In this document: positions 33,210 through 44,850 of the stretch, piece by piece | How the letters are laid out: each line of letters starts with the position of its first letter | Position numbering within the stretch: the stretch's first letter is position 1 | Assembly (NCBI RefSeq): GCF_011075055.1 | Contig: NC_058143.1 | Coordinates: forward strand, 7,207,057 to 7,271,056 | Length of the DNA: 64,000 nucleotides | Direction of reading: 5' to 3' | Source: Mangifera indica | Lineage: Eukaryota > Streptophyta > Magnoliopsida > Sapindales > Anacardiaceae | Position numbers and translations under genes: made by a program | Notes under the pieces: model-generated | Database searches by the model: none | What the model saw: only the letters and a program-made list of their open reading frames with translations | Told to the model about the DNA's origin: nothing

Positions 33210-35467
33210 TGTAACATCCTAATTCAGGTGTGTCAGTAAACTCCACTTCCAAAATTACCCCTAGAGTTGATTTTATAACTTGTTATGTAAAAAAATTACA
33301 AAAGAATTATAGAAAAATACTAAATGAGCAATATTTTTCAAAGGGGGTAAAATGGTCATTTTATAAAGATTCAAGGGACAAAGTGAGAATTAAAATTGAA
33401 TGGCATACTTGAAATTATATGGTGGTGTTAAGGGTTTTTGGTAATTGGCTAAGGATAAAATAGTAATTTATGGAAAAGGTTAAGGGCAAAATGGTCCAAA
33501 AGGCTTATAAAATATATACTCTATTCATTCTCTTCATCAATTGCCGAGAACTCCATTATTTTTTTAGCTAAAGCTTCCCTTAACCAAAATTCGCCAAAAA
33601 ACCTAGCTAAACCACCTAATTTCCAATGCCTCCAGTTATAAAAAGTGTAAATCTGTCAATTCTGATCAGTTCTAGGGTAAGAAATTTAATTTTTAAGATA
33701 TGTCAAGTTTAGGGTTTTGATGGATGATCATATTTTTGGTTGATTAAGGTTGCCAGAAAGAAGAAAAAAAGGTGAATAAGCTAAAATCATCTATTTAGCA
33801 AATAAAAGGTAATAATTTCATACTTTACATACTTGAAATAAATTTGAGTTAGGTTATTTAAATAACCTTTACTTATATAAGTGTGTAAGGTATTAGAATT
33901 AAGGTGATTTATGCTTAAAAGGATAAAAAAATTCATTAGGATTCATGATATAATTTTTGGCCATAAGGGTAAAAAGGTAAATTTTGGCCATAAGGGCAAA
34001 AATGTCATTTTATGTGATATGGTTTACTTTTGCTTAATTATGTGCATAATATGTATAATAACCCTTATATTATGCCTACATTGTATATTTTGAAATTAAT
34101 TAAATGTATGAGATATATATAAATGCATGAGAAAATAATATGATGTTTGATAAAGAATGAAAAGAATAAGGGAAAACAATGAATGAACATATTTCATATT
34201 ATGATTATATATGCATACATGAGGAATCATAGCATATGCATGAGTTAGATAAAAAATAAAGAAAGAGGAAAAATATTTTCTAAGTCATGCATGCTTTCAT
34301 AAAATGGAAAACAAATATTTTTGGTTTTATAATGACTCATATGATACAGGAAAGCAGAAAACATACTTAAAATCCTTACACGCGAGCTGTACTGTGTGGA
34401 CAACCAACTGTACTGTGTGGACAACAAAGAAAAATATCAGCTGTATTGTGTGGATAGCAAAGAAAAATATCAGTTGTACTGTGTGGACAACAAAGAAAAA
34501 TATTAACTGTAATGTGTGGACAGCAAAGAAAAACATTAGCTGTACTGTGTAGACAGCAAAGAAAAATATTAGTTGTACTGTGTGATAATAAAGAAAAAAA
34601 ATATGCGTGTAAGAGAGAATTATACTTTGTATGGTGACTGCAAGTACTGTCATATGTAGTCTAGACCGGTCAATGAGAAAGAGAGAAAAATTTAGTAAAT
34701 ATTTTATGAAAGTCATTTGCATTAGAATTATGCATACAAGCCTGTATGTCTGATAAAGAGTTGAAAAAGATGTACGATTAGAAAATAGAAATGTCATGAC
34801 ACTCATACATGCATAAATCATAACGAGTGAATCATATCTGTATAGTAAAGAAATGAATATATGTGTGAAAGAAAAGAATTATGATACGTGTTAAATGCGT
34901 GTTCTGTGTCAATTAATTTGTGGTAAATAGCTCAGACACGCTGAGTATGAAAAAGATTAGTACTGGTATAAAATACGTTGAGTATTGAGTATGATTTTCT
35001 TACTGAGCCATAGTCACTCACTCTGTTTAATTTAATATTTTACAGGTAAAGAGATGTAGCAAAGGTTCCCGGGGAGCACTAGTGAGACATGAGGCTGAGG
35101 GATGAAGGCAACATATCGTTGTTGATTTATATGTTTTGATGTATATGTGAATATATGCATATATATATACTTGATGTAGATATTGGTAGAGATATTGGTA
35201 GATATATATATATATATAGTTATGAAAATTGATTATAAAGTTCTGTGGGTGATAATTTTTATAATAGTTATTATTATGTACTTATTTGATTAATTGTGAT
35301 TAAGTTGATAAAAATCCAGTCGGTTGGTAGGACTGGTTTGTGTGAATTGTTAATTGGGAGTGTTACAGGGCATAATAAGAAAAAGAAAAAAAATTTCTCG
35401 GGCCCTCTAAAATAGGGGAACTCATGTCGTTTTTCTGTAACACACTTAATGGTTAGGAGAGATTACA
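33210..35467 (+). repeat. Element C 5' LTR
   Basis: 2258 bp, TGTAACATCC to GAGAGATTACA. It contains the TATA-like GGCTTATAAAATATATAC and a 33-bp minisatellite at 34386-34600 (about 6.5 units). The extra minisatellite units account for part of its greater length compared with the LTRs of B. Confidence 0.95.
34386..34600 (+). repeat. 33-bp minisatellite in element C 5' LTR
   Basis: A half unit of 18 bp, then six units of 33 bp. It reads CTVWTTKKNIS-like repeats on the plus strand and hydrophobic VHTVQLIFFFA-like repeats on the minus strand. Both are consequences of the period, not evidence of a protein. Confidence 0.9.
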
Positions 35468-35472
35468 ATTTT

Positions 35473-35490
35473 TGGTATCAGAGCGCGATT
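35473..35490 (+). other. Element C primer-binding site (tRNA-Met type)
   Basis: TGGTATCAGAGCGCGATT shortly after the LTR end; complements initiator tRNA-Met. Confidence 0.85.
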
Positions 35491-35695
35491 TTGGGTGCTT
35501 AGAGGTGGATATAATAGAATATGTGGTAATATGATGTAATATAATACAATATATATATGGTTTTGCATTTTAATATTGCACAGGTGCCCCTTATGTCTCA
35601 CAGATCAGCTATCGAGAATCAACTGCAGTAAGTTGTTTTCTTTACCTGTATTCAAATAATAGAATATTATGTAATTACACTTATGCAGTTATTAG

Positions 35696-36910
35696 ATGAG
35701 GAGTACCACAAGACGAGGACGAGGACAGGGTCGTGGAAGGGGTATTCAGAGAGAGATGGGAAAACCGTCTAACCCTGCCCCGTCAGTTGGTTCAGGATTT
35801 GGGCTAGCAGAAATAAGAGATATAGTCAGTCAGGTGTTGACTGAGAGTCAAGATAGACCCATACCTGAAAATATAGCCAGAGATGTCATCCGAGATGAGA
35901 TTAGAAGTGAGATTCGTGAGGAAGTCATAAAAGAAATCAGAAATGAAATAAGAAATGAAGGGAGAGGAGAAATTAGAGCTCAAAGGCGACTTGAGCCCAT
36001 TTATTCCTTACCTAATCAACATACCCCTCCTGAATTTAAAGGTACTAAAGATCCTTTAATGGCTGATGACTGGATCAAGCAAGTGGAAAGTACTATGGAT
36101 TTATTTTCTATGACTGATAGATAAAAAGTTCGGTATGCCAGTTTCTTGATGAGGGGAGAGGCCGACGTATGGTGGGACCTAGTTAAAGAAACCAGAAACG
36201 TGGACCTGATGACCTGGAAAGACTTTAGAAAGGTATTTGAGGCCCAATACAGAACAGCTGATGTAGTAGCAGTCAAAGTTCAAGAGTTCATTTCTTTGCA
36301 GCAGGGGGAAGGTTCAGTAAAGGATTATTCTACCCGTTTTGATGTCTTATCTAGTTTTGCTCCAGGTATGGTGAGTACACCTAGTCTCTAGCTAGACAGA
36401 TTTCTTTAGAGCTTTAGACCGGAGATAGCCTTGCATGTGCTAGCTGGACCTCAACCTCCTCAAACTTATGAAGAGGCATTGGAGAGAGCATTGAGGTTGG
36501 AGGTATATGTTAATAAGCTACCCAAGAATGCGCCCTCCATGTTAACACCTCCATCATTGACAGTACCCTAGACAGTGATGCCAAGTCGGTCAGCTTTACC
36601 TGCTTCATTGACTATTTCAGCACCTACTACAGCATCAGGGGGTAGTTCAATTGGCTCCAGTTTCAGAAACAATAAGGGAAAAAGAAAATTCCAGTCAAAA
36701 GCAAGTAAAAAAGGCTGGAAGAGTGACAAGAAGCCTAAAAGAGAAAATATTCCCCAATGTCAAATTTGTGGGAGACGTCATAGTGGGAAATGTTGATACC
36801 AGCAGAAACAGGTGATTTGTTATAGATGCCGACAACCAGGGCATATAGCAAAGGATTGCTAGAATACCGAAGTGCCAGTTTGGATATAACTACAACAAAG
36901 CCTAATTCCG
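35696..36910 (+). pseudogene. Element C gag (broken)
   Basis: MRSTTRRGRGQGRGRGIQRE start, charged helix (RDEIRSEIREEVIKEIRNE), and gag domain (FKGTKDPLMADDWIK, WWDLVKETRNVDLMTW). Two zinc knuckles: CQICGRRHSGKC near 36762, and CYRCRQPGHIAKDC at 36818-36859, complete here. Stops at about 36121, 36389, 36407, 36570, 36794 and 36860. The one at 36121 is a G-to-T change (GAA in B); the others look like C-to-T or G-to-A changes. Confidence 0.9.
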
Positions 36911-36913
36911 CCA

Positions 36914-37603
36914 GTGCGACCAGGGAGAGGTACTAATGCACGGGTTTATACAGTTACCCATAGTCAGGCGGAGGCTAGTCCATCTGCAGTTACTGGTCAG
37001 CTCTTTTTCCACTCTGTTTCTTTATATGCATTAATTGATTCAGGAGCTACACACTCCTTTATTGCATCAGGGGTTATTGAAAGGGTAGGTTTAGTGCTTG
37101 TTAAATCTACCCATTCTATTAGAATTGAGATGCCAGATGGGGGGAGTGTGATTACAGATAAAATGCTAAAAGACCAGAAGGTAGTGATACATGAGAGAGA
37201 GTTAAAGGTGGACCTGATTGTCTTTGATATGCCCGATTTTGATGTTATCTTAGGCATGGATTTCTTAGAAAGATATGGAGTTGAGATTGACTGTAAAAAG
37301 AAAAAGGCTCGATTCCAACTCGATAATAGAGATCACTTCAGTTTCGGAAAGGGCCATCAACCTAGTATGATGATCAGTAGTGTAAAGGCACAAAAATTGT
37401 TAAAAAAGGGGTGTATGAGATATTTAGCTCAGGTGGTACATGAGCATGATATTCAAAGATTGGGTATTCAGGATGTCCCAATAGTACGAGATTTCCCAGA
37501 TATTTTTCCTGATGAGCTGTCAGGTTTACCTCCAGAGAGAGAATTGGAGTTTAGTATCGAGTTAGAACCTGGCTCAGCCCCAATTTCAAAAGCCCCTTAC
37601 TGA
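36914..37603 (+). pseudogene. Element C aspartic protease and RT N-terminus
   Basis: A 229-codon open frame. It contains LYALIDSGATHSFIASGV, with D-S-G near 37037, and DVILGMDFLERYGVEID, then the linker [20 protein letters not shown] that leads into RT. It ends at a TGA (37601) that is CGG in element B. Confidence 0.9.
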
Positions 37604-38866
37604 ATGGCTCCAGCTGAACTACAAGAATTAAAGAAACAGTAGCAAGAACTTTTAGATAAGGGTTTTATTAGACCCAGCCACTCTCCTTGGGGAGCACCCA
37701 TACTATTTGTCAAAAAGAAAGATGGGTCGCTTCGTATGTGCATAGATTACAGGGAGTTGAATAAACTTACAGTGAAGAACAAATACCCATTGCCTCGAAT
37801 TGATGATTTATTTGATCAATTGAAAGGAGCTTCTGTGTTCTCCAAAATTGACTTGAGGTTGGGTTATCACCAAGTGAGGATTGCAGAGCAAGATATCCCA
37901 AAAACAGCTTTTCAGACCCACTACGGGCACTACGAGTTTGTGGTGATGCCCTTTGGATTAACTAATGCTCCAACAATCTTTATGGATTTAATGAATCGAG
38001 TATTTCATGATTGCTTTGACAAATTCTTGGTGGTATTTATTGATGATATCTTGATATACTCTAGATCAGAAGAAGAACATGCCGAACACTTGAGATTTGT
38101 GCTACAAAGATTGAGAGAAAAGAAATTGTATGCCAAATTCTCTAAGTGTGAATTCTGGTTGGATCGAGTAGTATTTTTGGGACATGTGGTTACTAAGGAA
38201 GGTATAGCTGTGGACCCCAGTAAAGTAGAAATAATACTTGAATGGACGAGGCCGAAGACTGTGAAAGAGATCAGAAGCTTTTTGGGGCTAGCTGGCTATT
38301 ACAAGAGATTTGTACAAGGTTTTGCTCGGTTGGCCAAGCCACTTACAACTCTTACCAGACAAATAACTCATTTTCTATGGACTGAAGCTTGTGAAAAGAG
38401 TTTCCAAGAGCTAAAAAGGCGGTTGACTACAACTCCTATTTTAGTATTACCAGAGGAAGGTGTAGATTATGATATTTATTGTGATGTCTCATATAATGGC
38501 TTAGGAGCCGTGTTGATGCAAAAGGGTAAGGTGATAGCGTATGCCTTTCGGCAGTTAAAAGATTATGAAACACACTACCCTACCCATGATTTAGAGTTAG
38601 CGGCAGTGGTTTTTGCTTTAAAAATTTGGAGGCATTATTTATATGGAGTTAAATGTAATATCTACACCGACCATAAAAGTCTAAAATATTTTTTTACTCA
38701 GAAAGACTTGAATATGAGACAAAGAAGATGGTTGGAGCTAGTCAAAGATTATGAATGTGATATTAAATATCAGCGGGGTAAAGCAAATGTGGTAGCCGAT
38801 GCCTTGAGTAGAAAGATTGTCATAGCTCATCTCACCACTCAGATAGAGTTACAGGAAGAGTTTTAG
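37604..38866 (+). pseudogene. Element C reverse transcriptase and RNase H
   Basis: RT: after a TAG near 37640, [45 protein letters not shown] and [12 protein letters not shown] (catalytic DD near 38042). The connection ([38 protein letters not shown]) is complete, unlike in B. RNase [46 protein letters not shown] and VVADALSRK, so all four acidic active-site residues are present. The frame ends at a TAG (38864) that is CAG in B. As a peptide this is the best-preserved enzyme in the window. Confidence 0.93.
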
Positions 38867-40365
38867 AGGGAACAAATTGAGGTGATAGGGAGTCTGATGG
38901 CCAGATTGAAAATTCAACCTAATCTCCTCAATGAAATAAAAGAGAAGCAAATAGAAGATTTATGGTGCCAGAAAATAAGTCAACAGATATGTGAAGGGAA
39001 AACAACTGAGTTTCAAATGATTGATGGCGTGCTTAAGTTCAGAAACAGGGTATGTATTCCCAATGATCTGGAGTTGAGAAAGAAAATCTTAAGTGAAGCA
39101 TATGATACACTTTACACTGCCCACCCTGGGGGGGTAAAGATGTATCAGGATTTAAAGAAAACTTATTGGTGGATAGGTATGAAGAAAGATATTGGTGATT
39201 ATGTAGCTAAGTGCTTGGTATGTCAACAGGTCAAGGCCGAGCATCAGAGACTTTTAGGTTTGCTTCACCCACTTAGTATTCCTGAATGGAAATGAGAAGA
39301 TATTTCAATGGATTTCATCATTGGCCTACCTCGAGTACAAAAAGGCTATAATGTATTATGGGTGATTGTAGATAGATTGACTAAATCGGCCCATTTTATT
39401 CCAGCGAAAGATAGTTTTGCCTCAGATCAATTGGCCCAGATTTATGTACGGGAGATTGTGAGATTACATGGCGTACCCAAAACTATTGTGTCGGATAGAG
39501 ACCCCAAATTTATTTCAGCTTTTTGGGGTAGCTTACAAAGAGCATTGGGTACTAGGCTGGCATTTAGCACAGCATATCATCCTCAAACAGATGGCTAGAC
39601 AGAAAGGGTGAATCAAATACTAGAGGATATGTTGAGGGCCTATTGTTTAGATTATAAAATGACCTGGCATGAAATACTTCCATTGATAGATTTGCATACA
39701 ATAATAGTTACCAGTCCACTATTAAAATGGCACCATATGAGGCTCTTTATAGACGAAAGTGTAGATCTCCATTATATTAGGATGACATAGGAGAGCGAGA
39801 TGATTTGAGTCAAGTTCTTGGGCCTGAGTTAACCTAGAGAATGGGGGAAGATATAAAGATTATCAAGACTAGATTGAAGCAAGCTCAGGACAGACAAAAG
39901 AGTTATGCAGATTTGAAAAGGAAAGAAGTAGAGTTCCAACTAGGTGACAAAGTTTTTGTGAAAGTAGCACCTTATAAGCATGTGATGAGATTTGGAAGAA
40001 AAGGGAAACTTGCTCCAAGATTTATTGGCCCATTTGAAATTTTAGAAAGAGTGGGCAAGGTGGCTTATAGACTTGCACTTCCACTTCCACCTAGTATGGA
40101 TCGAGTTCATAATGTATTTTATATTTCTTTATTGAGAAAGTACATTAGCGATCTTTCACATGTCTTAAAATCAGATGATGTGGAATTAAAAGAAGATTTA
40201 TCTTATGAGGAGCAACCGGTGCAAATACTAGACAGAAAAATAAAAGAGCTCCGAAATAAGACAATTCCATTAGTGAAAGTATTATGGAAGAATCATAAGG
40301 TGGAAGAAGCCACATGGGAGGTTGAGCAACAAATGAGAGAGAGATTTCCCAACCTATTTGTTTAA
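38867..40365 (+). pseudogene. Element C integrase with chromodomain
   Basis: Zinc region: HPGGVKMYQDLKKTYWWIGM then CLVCQQVKAEHQR. Core: MDFIIGLPRVQKGYN (after a TGA near 39294 that is TGG in B), DRLTKSAHFIPAKD, TIVSDRDPKF and AYHPQTDG, then a TAG for CAG at 39596. A 1-bp deletion near 39690 shifts the frame. The last frame (39841-40365) carries KVFVKVAPYKHVMRFGRKGK, GPFEILERVGKVAYRLALP, and an intact C-terminal chromodomain (about 40200-40350; KVLWKNHKVEEATWEVE), the feature that defines chromoviruses. Confidence 0.92.
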
Positions 40366-40387
40366 ATTTCGAGGAAGAAATTCTTTT

Positions 40388-40401
40388 AAGGGGGGAAGAA
40401 A
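40388..40401 (+). other. Element C polypurine tract
   Basis: AAGGGGGGAAGAAA directly before the 3' LTR start TGTGACATCC. Confidence 0.8.
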
Positions 40402-42360
40402 TGTGACATCCGAATTCAGGTGTGTTAGTAAACTCCACTTCCAAAATTACCCCTAGAGTTGATTTTATAACTAGTTGTGTAAAGAAATTGCAAAAGAATT
40501 ATAGAAAACTACTAAATGAGCAATATTTTTCAAAGGGGGTAAAATGGTCATTTTATAAAGATTCAAGGGACAAAGTGGGAATTAAAATTGAATGGCATAC
40601 TTGAAATTATATGGTGGTGTTAAGGGTTTTTGGTAATTGGCTAAGGATAAAATAGTAATTTATGGAAAAGGTTAAGGGCAAAATGGTCCAAAAGGCTTAT
40701 AAAATATATACCCTATTCATTCTCTTCATCAATTGCCGAAAACTCCATTATTTTTTTAGCTAAAGCTTCCCTTAACCAAAATTCACCAAAAAACCTAGCT
40801 AAACCACCTAATTTCCAGTGCCTTCAGTTATAAAAAGTGTAGATCTGTCAATTCTGATCAGTTCTAAGATAAGAAATTTAATTTTTAAGATATGTCAAGT
40901 TTAGGGCTTTGATGAATGATCATATTTTTGGTTAATTAAGATTGCCAGAAAGAAGAAAAGAAGGTGAATAAGCTTAAATTATCTATTTAGAAAATAAAAG
41001 GTAAGAATTTCATACTTTACATACTTGAAGTAAATTTAAGTTAGGTTATTTAAATAACTTTTACTTATATAAGTGTGTAAGGTATTAGAATTAAGGTGAT
41101 TTATGCTTAAAAGGATAAAAAAATTCATTAGGATTCATGATATAATTTTTGGTCATAAGGGTAAAAAGGTAAATTTTGGCCATAAGGGCAAAAATGTCAT
41201 TTTATGTGATATGGTTTACTTTTGCTTAATTATGTGCATAATATGTGTAATAACCCTTATATTAAGCCTACATTGTATATTTTGAAATTAATTAAATGTA
41301 TGAGATATATATAAATGCATGAGAAAAGAATATAATGTTTGATAAGGAATGAAAAAGAATAAGGGAAAACAATGAATGAGCATATTTCATATTATGATTA
41401 TATATGCATACATGAGGAATCATAGCATATGCATGAGTTAGATAAAAAATAAAGAAAGAGGGAAAATATTTTCTAAGTCATGCATGCTTTCATAAAATAG
41501 AAAACAAATATTTTTGGTTTTATAATGACTCATATGATACAGGAAAGCAGAAAACATACTTAAAATCCTTACACGCGAGTTGTACTGTGTGGACAGCAAA
41601 GAAAAATATCAGCTGTATTGTATGGACAACAAAGAAAAATATCAGCTGTACTGTGTGGACAGCAAAGAAAAATATTAGTTGTACTATGTGGACAGCAAAG
41701 AAAAACATTAGTTGTACTGTGTGGACAGCAAAGAAAAATATTAGCTGTACTGTGTGGATAACAAAGAAAAAAAATATACGTGTAAGAGAGAATTATACTT
41801 TATATGGTGACTACAAGTACTGTTATATATAGTTTAGACCGGTCAATGAGAAAGAGAGAAAAATTTAGTAAATATTTTATGAAAGTCATTTGCATTAGAA
41901 TTATGCATACAAGCCTGTGTGGCTGATAAAGAGTTGAGAAAGATGTATGATTAGAAAATAGAAATGTCATGACACTCATACATGCATAAATCATAACGAG
42001 TGAATCATATCTGTATAGTAAAGAAATGAATAAATGTATGAAAGAAAAGAATTATGATACGTGTTAAATGCGTGTTCTGTGTCAATTAATTTGTGGTAAA
42101 TAGCTCAGACACGTTGAGTATGGAAAAGATTAGTATTGGTATAAAATACTTTGAGTATTGAGTATGATTTTCTTACTGAGCCATAGTCGCTCACTCTGTT
42201 TAATTTAATATTTTACAGGTAAAGAGATGCAACAAAGGTTCCCGGGCAGCACTAGTGAGACATGAGGCTGAGGGATGAAGGCACCATACCGTTGTTGATT
42301 TATATGTTTTGATGTATATGTGAATATATGCATATATATATACTTGATGTAGATATTGGT

Positions 42361-42424
<64 letters not shown>

Positions 42425-42677
42425 CTAGTTATGAAAATTGATTATAAAGTTCTGTGGGTGATAATTTTTATAATAGTTATTATTATGTACTTATTTGATT
42501 AATTGTGATTAAGTTGATAAAAATCCAGTCGGTTGGTAGGACTGGTTTGTGTGAATTGTTAATTGGGAGTGTTACAGGGCATAATAAGAAAGAGAAAAAA
42601 AAATTCCTCGGGCCTTCTAAAATAGGGGAACTCTTGTCGTTTTTCTGTAACATACGCAATGGTTAGGAGAGATTACA
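40402..42677 (+). repeat. Element C 3' LTR
   Basis: 2276 bp, mate of 33210-35467. The minisatellite (41579-41780) has six full units. A TA microsatellite (about 42361-42422) is much longer than at the matching place in the 5' LTR (about 35200-35217). It ends GAGAGATTACA, then GAAGA. Confidence 0.95.
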
Positions 42678-42682
42678 GAAGA

Positions 42683-43081
42683 CATGACAATATGGCTCCC
42701 TAAACCTAGAAAGGGATTCACTTATACTAGCATGTGGGACAAGATTTAAGAGAGAAAGAGCTTGGTGTCATGGAGTCACATTGTTTGGCATAAATTCACT
42801 ATCTTGAGACAAGCCTTTATCACTTGGATAGCCATCAAAAAAATGCTTGTCACAAAGGACAAGCTTGTTAGTTGAGGCAAGTTGAGTAGTGGCACTTTTG
42901 TGCTTTACAACAATAAAGAGGAGAACCTTGACCATCTTTTCTTTAAAAGTGACTTTAGCTACACAGTATGAAGTAGTGTCCTTGCTAATTGTGGAAAAGT
43001 TTATTCCAAGCAAAGTTAGGAAAACTACTTGGATAGAGTCTCTATGGAGTGGAAGGATAAATCCCTTAAAAATTCTATTTA
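42683..43081 (+). mobile_element. LINE remnant G, right part
   Basis: Continues LINE G after element C: MTIWLPKPRKGFTYTSMWDK, then broken frames with HIVWHKF, ITWIAIKKMLVTKDKL and DHLFFKSDFSY, the zf-RVT region. It is cut at 43081 by the LTR of remnant L, so its poly(A) end is missing. Confidence 0.75.
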
Positions 43082-43990
43082 TGGTGCGTATTCATCAAAA
43101 CATGTAATAACATCTAAATGCTAAAATCTCTTTTCACTGTTTATTTGATAAGGGCAGTTTTTTAATTCATTCAATTTGAGAGCCAAGAAGAATTCCAGTC
43201 CAAACCAAACTTATATCAATACATTCATAACACAATGAGTTATCTTTTGATCTATGATAGCACAAAAAAGGCACAAGATAAGGGAATCAAAATAAAGAGA
43301 AAAGTCAGTGGTAGATTTGGTAATTTCTCTGTAACTCTCTACAATGTTCAGCAAGCCACTCACAAATGCATTCAATTTTGGATTCTAAGGATGTATAAAT
43401 GAAACCAAGGCATAAAGGAATAATTCCACCAACTTTGGGACCTTCCAACACCAATCTTCCTCTAAGATGACTTGATAAAAGAAAAGAGAGATGAAGGCTT
43501 CAAAGCTTTATCACCAACTTCATTCAAAATGCAGGCTAAAAAGTAAGTAGTTTACATATTTTAAGCTAAGCTTCACATTATAAACTAGCCTCATACTTTT
43601 TAATGTGCCAGGAGACAAAAATTGTTATCCTTTTCCCTAAATTTAGGAACCAAGTTCCTTAACTTTATCAACCAACTTTCATTTAGTTCCAAAGCAACTG
43701 ATTATTCAATTTTGGACTCAATGGGCTTCCTAATGAGTCTTGGACATCTTGGGCTTGTGATAGACTTCCTTTGAGACTTTTTTAGGACAAATAAAACAAT
43801 TCACTTAAATGGATCTTAAGTTCATTCAATGATGTTATGCCTAAAAGTGAGATTGGGCAAAAAATGAGCATGTATTGCTTTCTTTGGCTTGTGCAGGGTT
43901 AGATCTAAATTCTTTTTAAGCTCTTGGATAACATGAAGGCCTGAGAAAGATTCGAAACCTGATAATGGTAATAGAGTTGGGTATGCATCA
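43082..43990 (-). repeat. 3' LTR of gypsy remnant L (family of I and J)
   Basis: 909 bp on the minus strand, starting TGATGCATACCCAACTC (43990) and ending CGCACCA (43082). It is recognisably the same LTR family as those of I and J: similar starts, a shared CCTTTATGCCTTGGTT segment and similar ends. The integrase frame of L runs into it as far as 43822. Confidence 0.8.
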
Positions 43991-44850
43991 TCCTCCCCAG
44001 GTTGAGAAGGGTTTGCCCTCAAATCCTTAAGGTAGTTATCTTCCAAATATGGTGAAAGATCATCCATATCAAAGGTAGCCAAAACTCCACCTATTTCATT
44101 TGGAAGATTCACCTTGTATGCATTGTCATTAGCCTTCTCCAGGATTTCAAATGGTCCACTGCCTGTGGAGCAAGCTTACTTTTCCTCTTGTTAGGAAACC
44201 TCTCATTTCTTATGTGTACCCAAACCAAATCACCTGTTTGGAAGAGTGAAGGCTTCCTATGCTTGTTGATATTCCTTTTGTAAGCTTTATTAACCTTTAT
44301 AATCTGAAACTTGACTGCCTTATAGAGGTTCTTCATGGTGGTTGTTTTCTTCTTGGCTTCTTTGTGAACTTGAACATCAAGAGGCAAAGATGTTAGATCT
44401 AAAGGAGTTAAGGGGTTAATGCCATACACTACCTCAAATAGGGAGTGCTCGGTTGTTGTACTTAGACTTTTATTGTAAAAGAATTCAGCTTGAGCAAGTT
44501 TCAAGTCCTAATCCTTCAAATGCTTACTAACCAAAGCTCTTAAGATTGTCCCCAAGGTTCTATTAGTTACTTCAGTTTGGCTATTAGTTTGGAAGTGTTA
44601 AAAAGTGCTAAACATAAGCTTAGTTTTCAATTTACTCTATAAAGTTATCCAAAAATGGCTCAAGAACTTAGTATCCCTATCTGAAACTATAATTCTTGGA
44701 ATTCCATAGAGTCTTATTACTTTTTTGAAGAACAATTTAGTTACTTTACTTGCATATTTAGTTTTGGTGCAAGGAATGAAGTGTGTCATCTTTGAGAACC
44801 TATCCACCACCACCATGATGAAGTCCTTCCCCCTTTGAGTTCTAAGTAAT
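43991..44850 (-). pseudogene. gypsy integrase remnant L, relative of the I/J family
   Basis: Minus-strand core: [50 protein letters not shown], then EFFYNKSLSTTTEHSLFEVV, GDLVWVHIRNERFPNKRKSK, and NEIGGVLATFDMDDLSPYL, ending DLRANPSQPGEDDAYP at the LTR start. This tail also ends elements I and J (DLRANPSQPMKDD; DSRTNPSQLGKDD), so L represents the integrase-bearing form of their family. It is cut at 44850 by LINE H. Confidence 0.82.

Larger units (their letters stand above)
33210..42677 (+). mobile_element. Element C: Tekay-like chromovirus, nested in LINE G
   Basis: 9468 bp with LTRs at 33210-35467 and 40402-42677, flanked by a perfect 5-bp target duplication GAAGA (33205-33209 and 42678-42682). 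Same family as B, and less damaged: its RT/RNase H frame (37736-38866, 376 codons) is open. By eye the LTRs differ at about 8 of the first 125 bases. Confidence 0.95.

Noticed and set aside
34304..34821. ORFs of repeated CTVWTTKKNIS or VHTVQLIFFF peptides, on both strands
   Set aside because: They come from a 33-bp minisatellite in the LTR; the period keeps all frames open. No start context or domain supports a protein.
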